From: Gigaspora margarita
Lineage: Eukaryota; Glomeromycota; Glomeromycetes; Diversisporales; Gigasporaceae
Direction: 5' to 3'
NCBI GenBank assembly: GCA_009809945.1
Contig: WTPW01000665.1
Location: forward strand, 82,376-146,375
DNA length: 64,000 nucleotides
Positions 54,578 through 64,000 of this stretch are shown here, in pieces. A program made the translations under genes and the position numbers. The notes below the pieces were generated by a model. That model ran no database searches. It had not been told where the DNA came from and was given only the letters and a program-made list of their open reading frames with translations. The first letter of the stretch is position 1. The number at the start of each line of letters is the position of its first letter.

Positions 54578-54963
54578 TTAAATATAATGTAAAATTACAT
54601 GCCGAACAACTTTGTTTAAAGGCCCAAAGTAGGTTGCCTAATAAAAAAAAGTTTATCTTGTAACATATCAGCGATTTGCAAAGTACCCAAATTTTTGTAA
54701 CCCCAAATTTGCGAACATCCAATCAAATTAATGAATTTTACATAATCAATCTTATTAACGACAAAGCAGTCATATAAAACTTCTGGTAAGTCATGTAATA
54801 ACCTATCACAAAACTTTGTCAGACAGTCGCCCTTAAGTTCAACTTTTCTGATCAAAAAATATTTTTAACTGATCAAAAAATAATGTAGACATAGCTTATA
54901 GCAACAATAAAAAACAGATCTTGTTGAAATGAACCTACATGATTTGTAATCGCGAAAGAGTTA

Positions 54964-55126
54964 GGGCGCTAACATTTATTAGGTAATATTTTAGAGGGTG
55001 GGGGGTCAAGCAAAATCTTACCTTAGTTAGTTAGTTAAATTTGATTGGCTAAAATAAAATCTTACCTGGGGGTGGGGGGGTAAGCCCCTATAATAAATGG
55101 ATATTAGGTAATAAATATCAGCGCCC
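54964..55126. mobile_element. PIF-like MITE (163 bp)
   Basis: Ends GGGCGCTAACATTTATTA and TAATAAATATCAGCGCCC with TTA duplications (54961-54963, 55127-55129). Confidence 0.85.
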
Positions 55127-55431
55127 TTAGTGGTAACTATTTTATTTAAGCATGCAGTTGATTTTTTTTTTATAAAAGAAAAAGTTTTTGAATTGTAATA
55201 TTTTAAATAATAAACTTCTAACAGAATAGCTTGTGGTTTTTGTTTTTTAGGGATTAAAGAGTACCGTTGAGCATTTAAACTTAGATCTAGATGTAGCGAA
55301 TGTAATTTTATTTGGTTTTTGTGACGTGTTTGGGTTTGTTACCCATAGGTGATAGTTTAAAGTCATAGATAATAGAATTTATTGTAATTTAAATAGGTGT
55401 AGTTTTAACTTTCTTGAAAATAAAATAAATA

Positions 55432-55774
55432 CAAGTCACTCTCGTTATAGTATAGTGAAGATAAATTCAAAACCAGTCTATATAAAAATCCTCTCGATAT
55501 AGCGAATTACTAATAAGGGCCGTGACAGATATTACGTAATATCATTTTATCAGAGAGCTACCCCCTTCCCCCCACATAAGACCAATTAGCCAATCAAATT
55601 GTATAATTAGTCTTATGTAAAAATTTTTTTGACCCCCCCCCTAGGATATTACGTAATATCTGTCACTGCCCTAACCTCTTGATATAGCGAATTACTAATA
55701 ACCTCTCGATAAAATAAAAATTTTAAAAATTTTTACTATGAAATGGACTACTTTACTATAACGAGTTTGACTTG
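55432..55774. mobile_element. Pogo-like MITE (343 bp) with nested MITE
   Basis: Ends CAAGTCACTCTCGTTATAG and CTATAACGAGTTTGACTTG, flanked by TA. CTCTCGATATAGCGAATTAC recurs inside. Confidence 0.8.
55517..55671. mobile_element. PIF-like MITE nested in the pogo-like MITE (155 bp)
   Basis: Ends GGGCCGTGACAGATATTACG and CGTAATATCTGTCACTGCCC with TAA duplications (55514-55516, 55672-55674). Confidence 0.85.
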
Positions 55775-56378
55775 TAAATGTAACTAGTATATATAATAAA
55801 TATATGATTTGATTGGTCAATGCTCACGTATAAATCTAAATTTGGTGACCTAAATAAAAAGGCCCAATTTTACAAATCGGCGCATATAAAAGTTAAAAAT
55901 TTTGACTTTAGCATATAGATAACCCATTTTTCTTACAAGGTAACCTACTTCCGCTAATTAAGTAAAGTTGTTCAGAGTATGATTTTACATAAGTTACTTA
56001 TCTTAAAATTAGAAAATATTTGTTTTTGATAAAGTTACATTTTCGTTTTGTGCAAAATCAGTAAAATTTTGATCTGATTTTTGTACTACCTTTTTCTCCT
56101 CCCCTTGTTCTATATTCCCAAAGAATTTAATTTTAAGTTGATATATAGACTTTGGAACATCATTTCTTCAAAGTTTATAGTAATTTTATATGTTTTTTTT
56201 TATAATTTTATATATAAAAAATTTACATGTGACAAATCGGATAACTGATATATGATATCATATAAAAATTTTTACATTTACAAATATGATTTTTTATTAA
56301 GTAAATTGCGTCAAATTTATTTAGTAATTGCAGATCATTTTATCTAGTTGACTCGCGGATTATCAATTAAAGATCCTA

Positions 56379-57470
56379 AAACTAATAAATAAACCTTTTT
56401 TGGCTTCTAATTGAAAGTTGAAAAGCTTATTTTTCAGATTTTAATAGTAGTTAAATCATCAAAATCGGCCTAATGGATCTCATGATACTTGGAATCAAAG
56501 AAGAAAGTATAAAGATCAGCAAATTTACTGTTATACAAAGCATTATAAAAATGCCATCAAATAAATATCATAATTTGTACAAAATTTTATTATCACAATT
56601 GACTTTGAACTCTTAAGTAAAGTTGTTCTTTGGCTCAAAAAAATGCTAGTTTTTTAAGATATATTTTTATTATTTTCTTAGTAAAATTTTTTACTATAAT
56701 AAAAAAACTTTTCAAACCGTATTTAAAGTAGAGGTCTGATCTAATGAATAATTTATTTGAATATTCATTGAATATTCGAATGTTCGAATATATAATTTTT
56801 TCATCAAATGAATATTCGAACATTTAAAATTTCACTAAATATATTCATTGAATATTCATTAAATATATATATATATATAATTTTATAATTTTATTTAACC
56901 TATTTGCAATTTTATTGCTAATTTGAGTGATATAGTTATATAATTTTTAAAATTGAAATATATTTAATATTCAATGAATATTCAGTGAATATTCGAATAT
57001 TTATTCAAAAATTTTAAACGAATATTCAAATATTAAAAAATTGAACGAATGAATATTCAAAAACTTATTTTTTGACCGGATCAGACCTCTAATTTAAAGA
57101 AAGCAAATATAAAGTTAGAAAAAAGCTATCAAACAAAAAATTGTGATTTACACAGAATTTTATTATTACAATTGGTCTTGGGCTCTTAAATAAAGTTGTT
57201 TTTTGGCTCAAAAAATGCTAGTTTCTTAAAACGTGTTTATTACTTTTTTAGTAAAAATTTTCTCTATTATAAAAAACTTTTCAAAACATATATAAAGCAA
57301 ATAAATAGTTTGTATAACAGTAAATTTGCTGATCTTTATGTTCTTCCAAGTATCTTGGAATCTACTAGACTGATTTTGATGATTTAACTACTATTAGAAC
57401 CAGAAAAATTAGCTCTACAATTTCATTAGGAGCCAAAGAAGGTTTACTCATTAGTTTTAGAATCTTTAAG
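56379..57470. mobile_element. Foldback element related to 27090-27860
   Basis: Arms starting CTAAAACTAATAAATAAACC and ending GGTTTACTCATTAGTTTTAG, both containing AAATCATCAAAATCGGCCT-like blocks. A hAT-like element is nested at its centre. Confidence 0.6.
56729..57091. mobile_element. hAT-like MITE made of GAATATTC repeats (363 bp)
   Basis: Ends TAGAGGTCTGATC and GATCAGACCTCTA with perfect duplication ATTTAAAG (56721-56728, 57092-57099). The interior is dominated by GAATATTC palindromes. Confidence 0.85.
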
Positions 57471-57499
57471 TATAAAATTATTATTTTGGGCACTTAATT

Positions 57500-57605
57500 G
57501 TAATAATTTTCAAATATCAGGCCTCTATCTGTAATTATTTCATTTTGGGCCCCTATTTGTAATTATTTTGCATTTTTGGGCCCTTATTTGTAAATTCTCC
57601 TAAAA
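57500..57605. repeat. Three copies of a TTTGGGCCCCTATTTGTAATT word
   Basis: GGGCC-centred units about 30-40 bp apart, unlike the AT-rich surroundings. Nature unknown. Confidence 0.5.
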
Positions 57606-58199
57606 ATTTTGTTTTATTATAAGTAAAAATTCGTATTAAAATATTAATTAATAAAAAAAATTTAATTTGATTAAAGTTAGTTAATATAATTTTTGTTAAG
57701 CTAGTACATTTTTAACACTATAAATAGACTAAATAGATATTTATTTATATATTACAAAAGTTTGATTTAATAATCAAATTTTTTTAAAAATATAATTTTT
57801 TTACTGTACTCAATTAAGTATTTAGTACAGCTTACAGAATAAAAGATTACATGTTCGTTTTTTGTAGCTTAATGCCATGAAGAATCATGTTAGTATTGAA
57901 CATTCAAGTGCATTTAATAGTGTGTTAGTTAAAGAAAACTTTTTATATATGCATAATGCAAAAATAAACTAGCTACTAGTATTCATAGGACAGATGCAAA
58001 TATAGTAAATATATAAATTTAATTCTTTATACTTATAGATAATTTTGGACTTTATGTTAAACTATTTTACTTATTTAATTATTAACCGTTTAATTTAGTC
58101 GGCATTAAGATTGCTCTAACTCATGATCATACAATTTTTAAATGTATCATTTGAAATCTGTATTTTTGTATAATTCATATCATCCATATGTATATTGCT
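57606..58199. other. AT-rich intergenic DNA
   Basis: No gene, TIR or hairpin that I can support. Confidence 0.35.
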
Positions 58200-58384
58200 G
58201 ATCAACTATCTAAACAGTTTAGGTAGTTTAGACTAAACTATAGCTAATAGTAGTTAAACTACTCAAACTATAATTATTTGTAGTTAACTACCAAACTATA
58301 GTTAATTGTAGTTAATTATTCAAACTATAGTTAATTGTAGTTAGTTTGAATAGTTATTACAATTATTCAAACTATAGTTAATTG
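58200..58384. repeat. AACTATAGTTAATTGTAGTT repeat field
   Basis: Overlapping self-complementary ACTATAGTTAATTG words; the field continues beyond the inserted hAT-like element at 59205-59250. Confidence 0.65.
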
Positions 58385-59204
58385 CAGTAATGGTAAATAA
58401 CCTAAAATGACCCAAATGACTCAAATGACAAATGACTAGTCATTGGGTCATTTCGAGGCTCAAATAACCTAGAAGGTCATTTAACATATGTTAGTTAATA
58501 TTCTAATGCTCTTTGGCCAATCAGAATTGGCTGCCAAACAAAATTAAAACATAATCAATATCAATAATTGTAGCTATAAGTCAATTAATATTTATGTCTT
58601 AAGTAAAGTTGTTTGAAATAATAAAATGCATATTTCGAACATCTTACTTAAAATATAAATCTTAATTGACTTAGTAAATTTTGGGACTTTAATATATAGC
58701 TAAGATATCGATAAGGAAAGTAATAAAGTTTGATAACTTTTTATAAAAGCAATTTAACCAATAATATGCCAAAGACCTAAATGAACTTAATAACCAAAAT
58801 GATCTTATCATGATTTAATAGCTTGGAGTCATTTAAATTTCGATCAAACGATCGAGTTATTTACCATTTCTAGGTTGGACCAGGCATATAAACTTTTGGC
58901 CTAAGTTTATAAATACCTAGCCCAACCCAGCTTACTTCAAAACCTATACGTATGAATTATCGTTATGCAGTTAAAGTTTCTATGTAAAAATATTAGATAT
59001 GGGATACAAACTCTATATGCACGATAGCCCAATGACTAAATGACCCTCAAATGACCTCGGTCATTTCTAAATGACCATGGTTATTTGGTCACAAGTCATT
59101 ACTAAATGACCCAAAATTGAGATGACCGCTAATGATTGGTCATTTAAGGGTCATTTGAGGTCATTTGAAAAATTTGCAAATGGCCAGGTTATTTACTATC
59201 ACTA
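58385..59204. mobile_element. hAT-like element with TGACC arrays (820 bp)
   Basis: Ends CAGTAATGGTAAATAACC and GGTTATTTACTATCACTA; flanks GTTAATTG on both sides, though that word is common in the local repeat. Dense AAATGACC words at both ends link it to the element at 21563. Confidence 0.65.
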
Positions 59205-59365
59205 GTTAATTGTAGTTAACTATTCAAACTACAAATAATTAATAGTTATTTGGCACGAAGTGCTGAATAACTGAGTTATTTGCTGTATGCTTTTTGATTG
59301 GTCAATTTTAAGCACCAAAAGTGCTTAAAATTCGACCAGTCAAATCATATGACAAATAACGATAA

Positions 59366-59396
59366 GGTACAATAGTGTTCAGAATACTATTGTACC
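59366..59396. repeat. Hairpin, 11-bp perfect arms
   Basis: GGTACAATAGT and ACTATTGTACC around a 9-base loop. Confidence 0.6.
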
Positions 59397-59534
59397 ATAG
59401 TTATAAGTACTTCATGCTTAAATAACTGGATTATATAGCATTTATATTTGTTGGTTTGCATACCAACTATTAACTGGCATTTGTGATTTTAAATTTTTAT
59501 GCACATGAGTTACCGGATATATTTTAGGCGATTG

Positions 59535-59659
59535 CTATGGGCACAATATTTCACATGCTTATAGACACAACAATGACTGGCATTACTAAAATACACTTAA
59601 CTCTAATCCTAACTCAGGCCATGTTGTACCCATAAGTCACATGAATATTGTGCCCGTAG
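59535..59659. mobile_element. Small TIR element (125 bp)
   Basis: Ends CTATGGGCACAATATT and AATATTGTGCCCGTAG; further inward CACATG and GTTGT blocks also pair. No clear duplication. Confidence 0.6.
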
Positions 59660-59745
59660 CTTTCTCTATATTTTAAATTCGGAACAGATTTTTCAGATAA
59701 CGTGTGTAACTCATATGCATAAAAATCATAAAATTTTGAATTTTA

Positions 59746-59981
59746 CAGGAGGGTTCCCAAAATTCTGGGTTGGATGCATCAGATATAGATTGGCATTTAG
59801 CTCTAGATGTTAGTAGGTTCTATAGCAAAATTATTAGCTGGCATTTTTTACTTAATGAATGGTTATGATTTATTAGTAAAAATTTTTATGATCTTGAAGC
59901 AAAATTGATCAATTCTGATTCAGCCGACCATGATTCCAATGTACTCTGATGTATCCCAACCAGAATTTTGGGAACCCTCTG
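59746..59981. mobile_element. Tc1/mariner-like MITE (236 bp)
   Basis: Ends CAGGAGGGTTCCCAAAATTC and GAATTTTGGGAACCCTCTG, flanked by TA. TIRs of about 36 bp. Confidence 0.85.
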
Positions 59982-60064
59982 TATAAGTTTAAAATTTCAA
60001 ATATGTTGGTAAATGCAAATAGAAAATGGCATATAATTATAGTTAACTGCAAAAACTATAGCTA

Positions 60065-60144
60065 TAGTTAACTATTAAAGCTATACAGATTATAGTTAAC
60101 TATGCATAGTTAACTATAATCTGTATAGCTTTAATAGTTAACTA
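60065..60144. repeat. 80-bp perfect palindrome without a loop
   Basis: Symmetric about TATGCATA at about 60104; arms contain TAGTTAACTA at both ends. Confidence 0.85.
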
Positions 60145-61430
60145 TTTTCTAACTGTGAATTACAAATCAAATCCTTATAGATACGGATATCAATTTTGTA
60201 TTACTATCCAATCCGTATAATCTGAACACATCACTAGCTGCATAAGATGCAAAGATTTAAGAAAGACATGGCTATTCCACGGTATTGAAGAAATCTAAAA
60301 AATAGCGCATTATCACTATAGATCATATGCTGCAAAAAATAAATGAATTATTTCTGTATTTATCTTGCATAAGAATGCCTTAAATCAATATGGGTACTGG
60401 ATTAACCTATGTACGTATTTGTTTGTCCATGGTCAAATGCTAATTACAGATTTAACGTGTAAAAAACAGGTTTTATTTAGAAAGGATCAGCAAATTTTTT
60501 CATTATAGTCTTTAATTTTCGTGATTATCAATTCATCTGCCCAGTAAAAATCTGGCAACAAAAAAATAAAAAAATATAAAAAATTACTAATAGTGGTTAA
60601 TAAACATAGGACGAAGTACTCAAAAGGTAAAATTTTTCAATGGTCTAATGTAGCTTAATCATGTTTTGTAAAAAAAAAAAAAAAAAATACATAAGTACTA
60701 TTACTGTTAATATCTGATATTACAAATACAAATACAAATACGAATACTATTTACTAGTACAATTATTTTAAAAAGGCAACTCGAGTAGATCTTGCCATAA
60801 AAGAGTATATGTAGCAAGTGTTTTGATGATCTATGGTCAGGGTTTTGGCTAAAATTTACTTAAAAAAATTTTAATATAACGGTTTTACTATTACTCGAGT
60901 TACTCAAGGTATTATTTATAGAGATTTTGTATTACTATTTGTAAAATACAACATATTATCAAATAGGAAAAACAAGGATCCAAACTTATGATAGCAGTGG
61001 CTTTAAACCTCCAATCACGTAACTTTGTTCACTTTTGCTAAAAAGTTATATAATATAAGTATATCCAATCGAAATGCACAGTTGGCTCAGTTTTTTTTTT
61101 TTTTTTTTTTTTTTAGAGAGTGCTTTTACTTTTTATTAAAAGAGTATAAAAAAGGATTTTATTTATTTATTTTTCTGTTAAATAGTAAATAATAAATAGT
61201 AAAAATGCTTTTCTTTTTTTTTTTAGGAAGCGATTTTTTTTGAGGACAAAATTTTTTTTACAGCCCAAAATGTAGTGTTGCATAACTATAATGCTGCATT
61301 CTGATTGGGTTAAATTAAAAACATATACATTCACATTTTTACAATTTACTAATAAATTGGCAATTTTTAAAAGCCTACTGCTTTACCAGAGCATGGCAGA
61401 AATTCAGTGTTAATTTTTTAACTAAAATTT
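60145..61430. other. Non-coding stretch with homopolymer runs
   Basis: Poly-A near 60669-60687 and a poly-T run of more than 20 bases near 61090-61113. They could be tails of eroded retroposons on opposite strands; no bodies recognised. Confidence 0.35.
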
Positions 61431-61618
61431 ACTGTGTGGATACCGCACAATTCATAAACTTTTTCTGTGCGGCAAATAACAAAAATAATTGATAAAATGC
61501 TTGAAACTGTGTACACTATTTACAAAATGCCAATTTTTTCTGTGCGGTATCCGCACATCTACTGAAAAAAAATATGTGCAAAATTTGGTTTTTGTGCACT
61601 GCGCACGGTCCGCACAGT
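61431..61618. mobile_element. TIR element with CTGTGCGG motifs (188 bp)
   Basis: Ends ACTGTGTGGATACCGCAC and GTGCGCACGGTCCGCACAGT-type complement; an internal TCTGTGCGGTATCCGCACA repeats the end motif. Duplication not seen. Confidence 0.55.
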
Positions 61619-62431
61619 GAAAAATAATCACTACCGAAATCCTATATGCATGAATAGTTATACAGAATTTTTTATATATTAAAATCATATAAAGGGAATA
61701 TATGTCATAAGGTAACACATGAAGGGCGTGCGGGTTTTCTATGAAACTTTACCAGTTTTTCTTCTGTTGATATATAAATATAGTGTAGAGACCAATCTGA
61801 GTAATCCGCATTCTGTTTAACTTTTACTAGACATACATTTTTACTAGTAAATTGTTATAAAGTAACGTAATTACACAAAAAACTTGGAATTCTGTTACTT
61901 TTTTGGCACTTTTGGCTTATAAAATTTCAACAGCCAGTTCATGAAGGTACCACAATGAAGAACTTACTATAATATTATGAACTAACTCAGATAAGAAAGC
62001 CAGTTTAGTTGTTATTTATTTGTTTTCATTTATATCAATATTACCAAAAATTATTTGGCTAATTTTTGCCTCCAGTTTAGTCCAATTTTTACGAAACTTT
62101 ACTGGAATGTTCTATGGCTATAACGTAGATGTTTTGTTAAAACACATCTAACACATCTTACGATCTGTATGACTTTTATAAGGCACGAGTATGAATGTAT
62201 AAATGTATATACAAATGTAATATAGGTGAATATACATTTATATGACTGCTAAACAGCTAATACGATATTTCATTTTTTTTATTTATCTATACTTATAAAA
62301 CTCTTATTTATAAATATTTAAATTGTTCGAATAGTTGTAAAAGATGCATAAAATCAAAGGCATTGGTTTTGTTAGATGGATACGGATGTATGAAAATATG
62401 TATTGTATAACGTAAAAAAAATGGGTACAAG
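61619..62431. other. AT-rich intergenic DNA
   Basis: No supported feature. Confidence 0.35.
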
Positions 62432-62585
62432 AGGATCCTGAACATCTCTCATAGAAGTCATAACTGATCTGCATAAATTTAGGCGTTTTTGCTACCTCTA
62501 AAATCAAGTAAATTTGCTAAAAGTTAGATTATTATATATAAATTTTATAGTAATTTGCTATAAACTAAATTATCACATCTATTTT
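62432..62585. mobile_element. Truncated end of the AGGACCCC foldback family
   Basis: AGGATCCTGAACATCTCTCA followed by about 130 bp matching the start of copy 2 at 35003. The other end is absent within the window. Confidence 0.7.
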
Positions 62586-62615
62586 TATAAATCAAAATAA
62601 TATATGTATTTTTGA

Positions 62616-64000
62616 TTGCTGAACAAATTTTCTTAAAGCACTTTGTTAGAATCAATTAGTAAAATTTTGTGAATCATAGAATTCTTTAATATTTTTATTA
62701 ATAAAATTATATAAAATATTATAATTCACAAAATTTTACTAATTGATTCTAACATTGTGCTATAAGAAAACTTGTTCAGCACATAAAAATACATTATTCT
62801 AGCATATTTACTTTTATATTTCTTNAAAATTTAANAGAANATGCTTAATTTTGGATTTTTTGATCANAAAATCCAAAATTAAGCATCTTCTTTTAAATTT
62901 TCAAGAAATATAAAAGTAAATATACTGGAATAATGTATTTTATGTGCTGAACAAGTTTTTTTAGAGTACAATGTTAGAATCAAATAGTAAAATTTTGTGA
63001 ATTATAATATTTTATATAATTTTATTAATAAAAATACTAAAGAATTCTATGATTCACAAAATTTTACTAATTGATTCTAACAAAGTGCTCTAAGAAAACT
63101 TGTTCAGCACATAAAAATACATTATTTCAGTATATTTACTTTTATATTTCTTGAAAATTTAAGAGAAGATGCTTAATTTTGGATTTTTTTGATCAAAAAA
63201 TCCAAAATTAAGCATTTTCTCTTAAAATTTCAAGAAATATAAAAGTAAATACACCAAAATAATGTATTTTTATGTGCTAAACAAGTTTTCTTAGAGCACA
63301 ATGTTAGAATCAATTAGTAAAATTTTGTGAATTATAATATTTTATATAATTTTATTAATAAAAATAATAAAATTCTATGATTCACAAAATTTTACTAACA
63401 GATTCTAATATTGTGCCTTAAGAAATCTTGTTCAGCACATAAAAATATATCATTTTGGCATATTTAATTTTATATTTCTTGAAAATTTAAGAGAAGATAC
63501 TTAATTTGGATTTTTTGATCAAAAAATCCAAAATTAAGCATCTTCTCTTAAATTTTTAAGAAATATAAAAGTACTGTATATTCCCGAAAATAAGCTACTC
63601 CGAAAATAAGCAACCCTCCTGATTTTTTTCAAAAATCTCAAAAAACGCGTTAGCAGTTGCTACATATAAAAGTCTAAATTTTACTAAGTAAACCTCAAAA
63701 GTGCCATTAAGTAAACTTGTTCAGGACACAAAAATACACTTACAGTAAAAGTTTCATGTCATTTGGATAACTTTTTATTAGTACGTTTTTCAATTTTTCA
63801 AAAAATTCAACAATTCGAAAATAAGCAACCTCCCGTTTTTTTGTGTAATTTTTGCCCCAAAAAAGGCTGCTTATTTTCGGGAATATATGGTAAATATACT
63901 AGAATAATGTATTTTTATGTGCTAAACAAGTTTTTTTAGAGCACAATGTTAGAATCAATTAGTAAAATTTTGTGAATTATAATATTTTATATAATTTTAT
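62616..64000. repeat. Tandem satellite of palindromes, unit about 330 bp, runs off the right edge
   Basis: Each unit holds two palindromes: one around AATCAATTAGTAAAATTTTG and one around GGATTTTTTGATCAAAAAAT. Unit starts (GCTGAACAA or GCTAAACAA) fall near 62612, 62946 and 63277, with a fourth after the MITE at 63574. Confidence 0.8.
63574..63890. mobile_element. Tc1/mariner-like MITE inserted in the satellite (317 bp)
   Basis: Ends CTGTATATTCCCGAAAATAA and TTATTTTCGGGAATATATGG, flanked by TA. Sister satellite units at about 62900 and 63245 show the uninterrupted site AAAAGTAAATA, confirming a TA target. Confidence 0.9.

Larger units (their letters stand above)
53219..56248. mobile_element. 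Large foldback element with TA duplication (3.0 kb, several nested insertions)
   Basis: Ends TCAGTCACCCGATTTGTCAC and GTGACAAATCGGATAACTGA, flanked by TA. The two halves are reverse complements over long stretches (e.g. 54060-54130 with 56090-56190). Insertions inside: a SINE-like element, two PIF-like MITEs and a pogo-like MITE. Confidence 0.7.

Noticed and set aside
54616-54855. A 79-residue frame with balanced composition on the minus strand.
   Set aside because: It lies inside a foldback element, has no partner gene and no recognisable motif; too weak to call, though a captured fragment cannot be excluded.

Overview
The window is very AT-rich eukaryotic DNA. Most of it is transposable-element and repeat material, with an N gap at 35380-35960 and scattered ambiguous bases. 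No intact housekeeping gene was found. A nuclease-like domain at 12.7-13.2 kb resembles a family I associate with arbuscular mycorrhizal fungi (Glomeromycotina, e.g. Rhizophagus). With the base composition and repeat load, that makes a Glomeromycotina nuclear genome the best guess; this is inference, not proof.

Region A (about 1-24.2 kb) is the remains of a compact virus-like gene array, nearly all on the minus strand beyond 3 kb. Recognisable members are a family B DNA polymerase, a cytidylate kinase, a Nudix hydrolase, a SpoVK/CbbX-like AAA+ ATPase, an HNH endonuclease, an F-box protein, a J-domain protein, an HMG/YABBY-like protein and a PD-(D/E)XK nuclease-like protein. Many gene junctions from 3.4 to 21.5 kb carry a short hairpin just after the stop codon. 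In most cases an upstream-gene motif near AGAATTTTCTTTGTGTAATC then follows, and then the next start codon. This layout recalls nucleocytoplasmic large DNA viruses. Almost every gene is broken by nonsense changes, small indels or transposon insertions, so this reads as an endogenised, decaying viral region.

Region B (24.3-37.2 kb) is a second compact cluster. It holds a CRESS-DNA-type Rep (HUH endonuclease plus superfamily 3 helicase) with a Cys-rich N-terminal extension, a BED zinc finger protein, a P-loop NTPase, a coiled-coil protein and small Cys-rich proteins. Arrays of a palindromic iteron-like motif (TTTACGAATTNGTAAA) lie on both sides and within it. It too is eroded and interrupted by elements.

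Region C (37-64 kb) is almost purely repetitive. It contains a 3.17-kb LTR retrotransposon lacking reverse transcriptase, two GC-rich tRNA-headed SINE-like retroposons, a 36-bp minisatellite of about 2.6 kb, a palindromic satellite at the right edge, and many MITEs. Target duplications of 8 bp (hAT-like), TA (Tc1/mariner/pogo-like) or TAA/TTA (PIF/Harbinger-like) can often be read directly, including several nested insertions.

In the gene clusters the insertions help annotation: their target duplications show where a reading frame was split. Coordinates for broken genes are outer limits, and no reconstructed sequence is given.
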